A stretch of DNA of 64,000 nucleotides from Dermacentor variabilis. Its lineage: Eukaryota; Arthropoda; Arachnida; Ixodida; Ixodidae. The stretch is taken from assembly GCF_050947875.1 (NCBI RefSeq), contig NC_134577.1:71799139-71863138 (forward strand). The letters are read 5' to 3'. Below the pieces are notes generated by a model that saw nothing but the letters and a program-made list of their open reading frames with translations, made no database searches and was not told where the DNA came from. How positions within the stretch are numbered: position 1 is the stretch's first letter; each line of letters opens with the position of its first letter. Shown here piece after piece: positions 57,140-64,000 of the stretch. The translations under genes and the position numbers were made by a program.

Positions 57140-58234
57140 ATAGAGAAATGTGCGGAATATAACCAACCCTTATATATAGCTTTCATTGATTACGAGAAAG
57201 CGTTTGATTCTGTCGAAACCTCAGCAGTCATGGAGGCATTACGGAATTATTGTGCAGACGAGCCGTATGTAAAAATACTGAAAGATATCTATAGCGGCTC
57301 CACAGCCACCGTAGTCCTCCATAAAGAAAGCAACAAAATCCCAATAAAGAAAGGCGTCAGGCACGGAGATACGATCTCTCCAATGCTATTCACAGCGTGT
57401 TTACAGGAGGTATCCAGAGACCTGGATTGGGAAGAATTGGGGATAAAAGTTAATGGAGAATACCTTAGTAACTTGCGATTCGCTGATGATATTGCCTTGC
57501 TTAGTAACTCAGGGGATCAATTGCAATGCATGCTCACTGACCTGGAGAGGCAAAGCAGAAGAGTGGGTCTAAAAATTAATCTGCAGAAAACTAAAGTAAT
57601 GCTTAACAGTCTCGGAAGAGAACAACAATTTACAATAGGCAGCGACGCACTGGAAGTCGTAAGGGAATACATCTACTTAGGGCAGGTAGTGACGGCGGAT
57701 CCGGATCATGAGAGGGAAATAATCAGAAGAATAAGAATGGGCTGGGGTGCGTTTGGCAGGCATTCTCAGATCATGAACAGCAGATTGCCATTATCCCCCA
57801 AGAAAAAAGTATATAATAGTTGTGTCTTACCAGTACTCACCTACGGGGCAGAAACCTGGAGGCTTACGAAAAGCGTTCTACTCAAATTGAGGACGACGCA
57901 ACGAGCTATGGAAAGAAGAATAATAGGTGTAACGTTAAGGGCAGAAAAGAGCAGATTGGGTGAGGGAACAAACGCGAGTTAATGATATCTTAGTTGAAAT
58001 CAAGAAAAAGAAATGGGCATGGGCAGGACATGTAATGAGGAGGGAAGATAACCGATGGTCATGAAGGGTTACGGACTGGATCCCAAGGGATGGGAAGCGT
58101 AGCAGGGGGCGGCAGAAAGTTAGGTGGGCGGATGCGATTAAGAAGTTTGCAGGCATGGCATGGCCACAATTAGTACATGACCAGGGTTGTTGGAGAAGCA
58201 TGGGAGAGGCCTTAGCCCTGCAGTGGGCGTAACC

Positions 58235-58276
<42 letters not shown>

Positions 58277-58288
58277 GTGATGATGATA
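57140..58288 (+). mobile_element. RTE-clade LINE, right part (RT palm to tail)
   Basis: The RTE resumes with IEKCAEYNQPLYIAFIDYEKAFDS (motif A, about 57183-57212), then GVRHGDTISPMLFTACLQEV (motif B; this GDTISP.LF form is characteristic of the RTE clade) and FADDIALLS (motif C, 57479-57505). It continues with LKINLQKTKVML, the C-terminal VLPVLTYGAETWRL and QRAMERRIIGVTLR. A frame shift at about 57945 and a stop at 58059-58061 follow, then the 3' end GKRSRGRQKVRWAD and a (GAT)n tail at 58238-58288. The catalytic motifs are intact. The nested insertion and 5' truncation make the element dead. Confidence 0.92.
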
Positions 58289-59710
58289 CGCATGTGCGTG
58301 TGTGACGGAAGTAGTTACTGGGATCCGGCACTTAATAACCCGAAAAAATTTCGGATGCTCCTAGTAGCGCATATAACCAAATATTTAGTTTTGACGTTGG
58401 ACTACATATATGTATTATAAACATTAAAAAAAGGCTTACATGAAAAAGGCACTTTAAGGTCCTGAATATGTGATATAGGCACCAATATTGGCAACGCAGC
58501 CTTAGTTTATTAAATAATTGACGGCTGTATATATTTCCAGCATTTTTAGCAGCTTAACTCAACACGAAGGAAAGCGTATGTATCGAGTACACAGCGCGGG
58601 TGTACGCAAAAATTAAGCCTTTGCAATCTTTAAACGTGAAAAAAGAAAGAGAAAAACGCGAGAAATATTGCAATTCAGAATCGGTACAACATAAAGAATG
58701 GCGTACGCATGTGCTACAGGCGATATTTCATTTTTGCCTCCAATTTTTGTGTGTGTATGCCGCGCATCAGCACAACGCGAGCAGCATTCGACTTATTTTT
58801 TCAAGCGGACCTCTCTAAGGAGTGAACGATCGCACTGCCAAATACAATAGCTCTTAAAGAACGATGTTACGTTTCCCACATGCGTCAAATTTAGATAGCG
58901 CTTCGCCAATGGTCTAGAAGACAATAACCTTCTTCGCCTTAAGACTTATATATGGCTCTCGCTTCGATTCCGGCTAAGCAAGAGAGTCTCGAACATTCAT
59001 TTTTTCACCCTCCCGCATCGAAGCAGTTAAAGCCACCCGCCGTTGCCCGCCAAATTGACACCCAGTGGTAATAAAGTGGTTGCCCTATTCAAAGCGCCAC
59101 CATTTTCGCCACCCCTGCATCATCCGCTTGGAGTTGTGTGCGTATCGAGAATGGGACCAAAAATTGACAGAATTGCAAAAGACAGGAACGTGTAGGGACA
59201 AAAAAAAAGCAAAAACAAAAAGAATTCGCGACAATCACTACTCGATTCACCCCACGCTTATACAAAATCACTCTGCGAGCAGTCGCGGCGATTCTCCGCT
59301 GCCTTTCCATCTCGGTCGCATAGAGCCACGCTCTCCATCTCTGCGCCGACGCAAAAGGTGTGGCACATGAACGGTCACTTATCACGGGCCATTTGGCGGC
59401 TGCGCGATGTATAGACAGGGAAATATATAAATATTCTCCATGGGGCAGAACTACAAACTTTTTCTTCGTTCCCTTTCTTCACCATTTCGAGGACGTCTCC
59501 GTAGGAGCAGTAAACGACGACCGCTTGTTTCTATAATATTTCTAATCGGATCGCCTTAAGTATATCAGTTTCTTTTAGCATCGTCATTGTGTATGCAGCC
59601 AACTCATAAGCGAGTCACAAAAGAGGAAGGTAAATGCCTGCGCATTATCACTGGCGACGGGAGAGAGGTGTATCGTACAGAAGTCGTGAAACAGAAGTGT
59701 CCCTCCCCTT
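58289..59710. other. Anonymous DNA
   Basis: No gene recognised. Plus frame 59065-59370 and minus frame 59385-59089 oppose each other and are unassigned. Confidence 0.4.
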
Positions 59711-61043
59711 CAGGACTGTGCAACGATACTTTGCAATTGTATCATGATACGATACACGATACTCTGGCAACAAGTATTTGAGGTAGAGGTGCCAGATACT
59801 CCATCAATTACTGTATCCGATACGATACTTTCCATCGATACTTTCCAAACACCTCTATCTGTATCCTAAGATACCTCGATATGTTCGCAACTGTGTTATT
59901 GTATAATGTAGCAACCAGCGCGTGTGCGCAGAGATGTTTGCCTGGATATGTAACTCTAACCAAGCTTGTTTCATATGAATGAAATATCTGTTACTATATC
60001 CACTTTTTTGTCGTTCTTGCTCAAAGTATCTATATTGTCTTTAGGAAACATTTTATTGCGGTTGCTTTAGGTGCTTAACGTGAAAGTTCTTTATACGCGG
60101 CGCTGTCAGCGGTTTTTGCTTGTCGCTTTTGTAGTTGATGGGAGTCGCTGCTCTGGTTGCCAAATAACTGGAGGGTCGACGTCTAATTACAAGAACATCT
60201 GTAGGAAGGCTCTGCAGGATGGCGCAAATACTGCTGGGGCGTTTTACCTTGGCCGTAAAACTATTAGCGTTTACGCAGTACCAGATCACCGGAATGGTGT
60301 AAAGCAGCAACAATTAAAGCTGGTTGTGACATTTCTGTTCGATGCATCGTGTACACAGAGAGCACATATAGCTGCAATGATTTTTCGTATTCTATGTATC
60401 AGCTGACGTAAAGCTTTCGTTAGCTAGATATTTATTAACGTGCAATACTTTTACGATTTTTCTTCTACAAGAAATCTTGTACAGCAAAAAAAAGCTTCAT
60501 ACGTATTATAGTGGAACAAAGCGTTGCAGGATACCGCCGCTATTCCCACTACTCCCACTTAAGCTCAGATTACTTGGCAATTTGTAACAGTAAGAAATAT
60601 AAGGGTGAGCTAAAAATAAAATAAAAATATATCTAAATGAAATGCAAAGGCGGTTCCTTGTCACACAATCACGTCGAATACGTGGAAACACAGTACAGAC
60701 GGCACCATTAATAGCTATGACATTTAGGCATGACATATTCTCAACTTACCTGTTAAGGTCACACAATCGACAATCCAGTGTCTGTGGAAATTTAGGTGCC
60801 TTAGTGGCAGCAGTATCAGCTTGAGAAGCGGAGTTAAGCCAACGTTTATAGTTTCTCACAGTGATGTTGCGATAACAGTATCCTGTAACTTAGGATACAC
60901 GATAAATTATTTCATGTATAGGAAACACAGATACTGATACACGTATTGCCACACGTATCATGATACAGATACAAGATAACCAAAGAGTATCTAAGATAGT
61001 ATTTAAGATACATGTGTCTTTGATATTGTCCACTTCACCCGCT
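59711..61043. mobile_element. Probable hAT-like element with GATAC-rich subterminal regions
   Basis: Two clusters of GATAC/GTATC words (59731-59880 and 60888-61020) face each other about 1.0 kb apart. The outer ends show weak inverted similarity: 'caggactgtgcaacgatacttt' at 59717 against the reverse complement of the right end, 'cagcgggtgaagtggacaata'. Dense subterminal GATAC/GTATC motifs are known from hAT elements. Inside, frame 60071-60406 contains CSGCQITGGSTSNYKN, faintly like a BED zinc finger start, without a readable catalytic domain. The target duplication was not resolved. Confidence 0.45.
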
Positions 61044-63359
61044 GCAGGAGTAGCAAACTGAAGTTGTCATAGCAACGGTAGCAGGCACATGGGAGAGAAA
61101 GAGGACTGACTGCGCGCACACGTGAAATAGCGTGCTAAGTCTGTATAGGGTGTGCCAGCTATCGTGCACCGCTATAATTTTTTTTAAAGGTGGGAACATA
61201 CACTTGGTTATCTTCGAGTAGAATGACCCGTCTTCTCTAAAAACACGATGCATGATACCTGCGACATCCTATATAAATGCATGCAGGGACATTTCGACGT
61301 GAAGTACTGTATTATAGTGCCCTCGTTTCTTTCTGCGCAAGCCGATGGAACATACGAAAAGCGATATGGACGAAGTATGAGGCAGTGCTTGTATTTCAGT
61401 CGCTTGAATATATCGTTTTATTTTATTTGTATTTCTTACAATTGTGTTAAGCTGACTTGTTGCTGGCGTGAGTGAGCTATGAGGTGTGGACTCTCTTCTA
61501 AGGTTCATGCTGTATGTAAAGTGAGTATCCTTTGGAATGGAGGAGTTGTAATAGCATAGATGATGATATCTTCAGAAAATCCTGGCAGTGTCTTCGCAGT
61601 AAAACTGGAATTTGCGGACTAATACCAGCTGAATCTAGCGTTCATTGGCATGATGGCGCGGATTGACCGACACCTATAGAGGCCTACCTCGATATGGCAC
61701 TATTTTCACTTTTCTCGATTATTATTCTGGAAATAGTGAAAGCAAAAAAAGTTTCCACGAGATGCTATTCACGTTTTCATAGATGTACGAAACTATTTTC
61801 CTCCGCAGGCGGTTTCTCATGAAAACATGAATACCTCACATGGCGCAACCAAAGGACCACTATGAGTAGGCTTAGTCGCTATATAAAGCTCCTCAACGAT
61901 TAAACTTCTTGGTGGCCACATGGAGCAGTCACTGCACCATTTTGCATAATAAGGAAAAGCATTGAAGAATCATCCTGAGCTTTTGCAACTCACTTCCCGC
62001 TCGTGGCAAAAAACTGCGCCAAGGCAAGACATCTTTCCTGAAACCTGACAGCACACTTAGCAAGAAATAACCATCTTCGCGCAGTTGGAAGTTCAAGGGA
62101 TGGCTTTTCGGCCGTCAGAGAAGCGTTTGTAAATACTCTGTCGCTTCTGTCTAGATCACTTTTCCACAAGCTTATTGGGCTTATGCTCTTTTGATTTATC
62201 GGTGCTTGTGAAAAAGTACCAACCATGCCGACGCGGCAACTGTAGCTATTCTAACGCGCTATTTCAAACCACGCCGGTGCTCAGTCGTTCTTTCTTATCG
62301 CTCAGATGGGCCGTGCTCGGCCGCTGTAGGCGCAACTGTGGACGTATGTGACTGTAAGATTATAAGGAACTTCCTGTGGCCTTAATGGCATAATTGATAG
62401 TGCTAGTTGGTGTTTAAAACTACATCCCGTTGGACAACACACATGCTACCTCAATTGCAGATAAGAAGTAGCGCAATATGCCAAGTATTCCTTAACTTGT
62501 TAATTCCTAGACAATGTTGGTGCGTCTCTTCTTTCGCTAATGTTATCCAACCCAACGAAACCTTAATTTACAAGGTACACGAAAAAAAAAGGACTCGACC
62601 AACGTCTATTCTAAAGTGTCAGGTAGTTCAAGTGTACAATAGAATAAGCATTAAACATACCAAGTGATCACTTGAAAATATTGGGGGAGAATCCGTTTAG
62701 TCACTCGACACTGCAGGAGGAATCGGGCTGGATTTACACGAAAACATAGGTCTATTATCGAGTCCGCGCATGCGCAATGGTGTGCCAGAAGAACAACTAA
62801 ATCGCGCCGGCCACAGATGTAGCGCAGTGCCGCCGTGTGTTGGGTGATTGGGCCGTTGATTCGGTGGCCCCCAGCCGCATCACATCGGTCACTAAATTTA
62901 GTTTCTCATATAAATCAGTTGTGTAGCATGGGGCATGCGCAGTATACTTATAGAAAATTGGCGTTATTAGAATAGTTAAAATTGCTTTTTTTCTACCTTA
63001 GGTGTTTCTCCCTGAACATTGTTTTCATTTGTGCCAGTTGATATACATATCATTGATTTTTGTTTGTCTTTCACGTGTTTCCTGACCTGTCTTTCTGGTA
63101 AAATTTAGTTATGATTGTCCAACATATACCCTTTTGCATGCATTAGCCGTTGATGTGTGAGTGCTTACATGTGTCTTCCAACAGATACATGTAAATATAA
63201 AAAAACTATTTAGTGCCGTTGCAGGTTCAGTCGTTTGGGAATGTGCATATTTAAACGCCATAAAGATGCTTGTAGTGATAAGTTCCATTTCTATAATCAA
63301 AAATGTGTTTATGCTTTTTGTCATTCGCTGAACTGTCTCCCTTTATGAAATGTATGTGG
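61044..63359. other. Anonymous DNA
   Basis: No gene recognised. 61147-61180 'tatagggtgtgccagctatcgtgcacc' resembles the end of a MITE that I recall from ticks, but the opposite end was not found. The remaining frames are short and unassigned. Confidence 0.35.
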
Positions 63360-63446
63360 ATTTTCTTTGGCGAGGCGGGCACCAGCAAAGTTGTTTTCCG
63401 AGCTTTTTTTCAATTACCTCGCGCATCCCGTTAATGGAAAATAAGG

Positions 63447-63509
<63 letters not shown>
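63360..63509 (+). repeat. (TTA)n array, probable LINE 3' tail
   Basis: About 20 pure TTA units (63447-63509) follow 'ggcgaggcgggcacc...acctcgcgcatcccgttaatgg', a layout resembling a LINE 3' UTR with a simple-repeat tail. No ORF2 end was found directly upstream, so only the array itself is certain. Confidence 0.6.
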
Positions 63510-64000
63510 TCTTTCTCTAAAATACAATGGCAGGCATTACAAAAACACGACAAGTACGCTTGTCAGTCGGGTAGTAAATAATTATACTCGTTAAGTTTCA
63601 TAAAATAACTTTCACTGTTTGCCGAAATTCGACACTTCATGTCGATTCTGAGGGGACCGCTTAAACATCTCGGAGCTTCAAGCTAAGGGGACATACTAGG
63701 AGTTAGATAACACTAATAATTTTATGCGTGGAGCCGCAAGGGAGTTCAGAGCGTAGCATTGGAGAGCTTGACTTTCTGCTCGATGACCTGTCTGTGCAGC
63801 GGTGCACGGCATTCGTTATCCGACACCGCACGCGTTCGCTCGCTCAAACAGGCGACTGAATCATTTGCGAGTCTTCACGTAGCAAAGTGGGTGCCTGCGA
63901 ACGGCTGAGGTGCGGCGCGATTCGGTGCCAGGCGTGCACAGACCTGTCAAATTCCATAATTCTTGCAATTAAACAGAAGCCGGTGTATCCAGATGGATCT
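63510..64000. other. Anonymous DNA
   Basis: No gene recognised. GC content rises after 63770, which could be a further repeat continuing out of the window. Confidence 0.35.

Noticed and set aside
61147..61210. MITE end resembling 'agggtgtcccagctatcatgcacc'
   Set aside because: Only one end was seen and the recognition rests on memory, so it is not listed as a separate element.

Overview
This window looks like repeat-rich nuclear DNA of an ixodid (hard) tick, most likely a metastriate. Three kinds of evidence suggest this. Several tRNA-derived SINEs resemble those reported from ticks. There are many 3'-end fragments of one RTE-clade LINE with (TGA)n tails, alongside Jockey/CR1-group and I-like LINEs. 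All other recognisable coding sequence is decayed transposon, with no bacterial-style gene packing. The taxon is inferred from remembered repeat families; no search was run. I found no intact host protein gene, no rRNA, no convincing functional tRNA gene and no CRISPR array.

Left third (1-23,070): an old composite repeat array. A 2.8-3.5 kb anonymous unit occurs three times (A about 3,000-6,525; B about 7,440-10,208; C about 17,231-20,060), with a partial fourth copy at 22,655-23,065. The units are interleaved with three decayed copies of one Jockey/CR1-group LINE (440-2,650; 10,210-15,240; 20,400-22,480) and a second block R (6,525-7,440; 15,330-17,230). Two of the LINE copies share the same secondary insertions: a minus-strand Helitron remnant and a transposon with terminal inverted repeats. 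These insertions therefore look older than the duplication. A younger LINE 3' end with an open RNase H frame (15,495-16,555) sits inside the second R block.

Middle (23,070-49,440): a composite SINE with a 73-nt tRNA-like head; RTE 3' fragments; a palindromic satellite (26,170-27,100) with a 184-bp higher-order period; a GC-rich patch with two perfect palindromes (27,196-27,409); more SINEs; one weak candidate host exon cut by a SINE (32,757-32,989); an RTE tail holding an antisense LINE 3' end (36,355-37,125); another LINE 3' end with RNase H (38,340-39,235); a degenerate minisatellite (40,126-42,506) split by a Tc1-type DD34E transposon with long TIRs and a broken transposase; and a (GACA)n array.

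Right part (49,440-64,000): about 6 kb of anonymous DNA, then the youngest structure in the window. This is an RTE LINE (55,442-58,288) interrupted by a 5'-truncated CR1/Jockey-group LINE (55,967-57,139), with the RTE frame resuming cleanly on the far side. A probable hAT-like element with GATAC/GTATC-rich ends (59,711-61,043) and a (TTA)n tail (63,447-63,509) follow. The genes do not form a pathway. The window is a record of nested insertion, duplication and decay.
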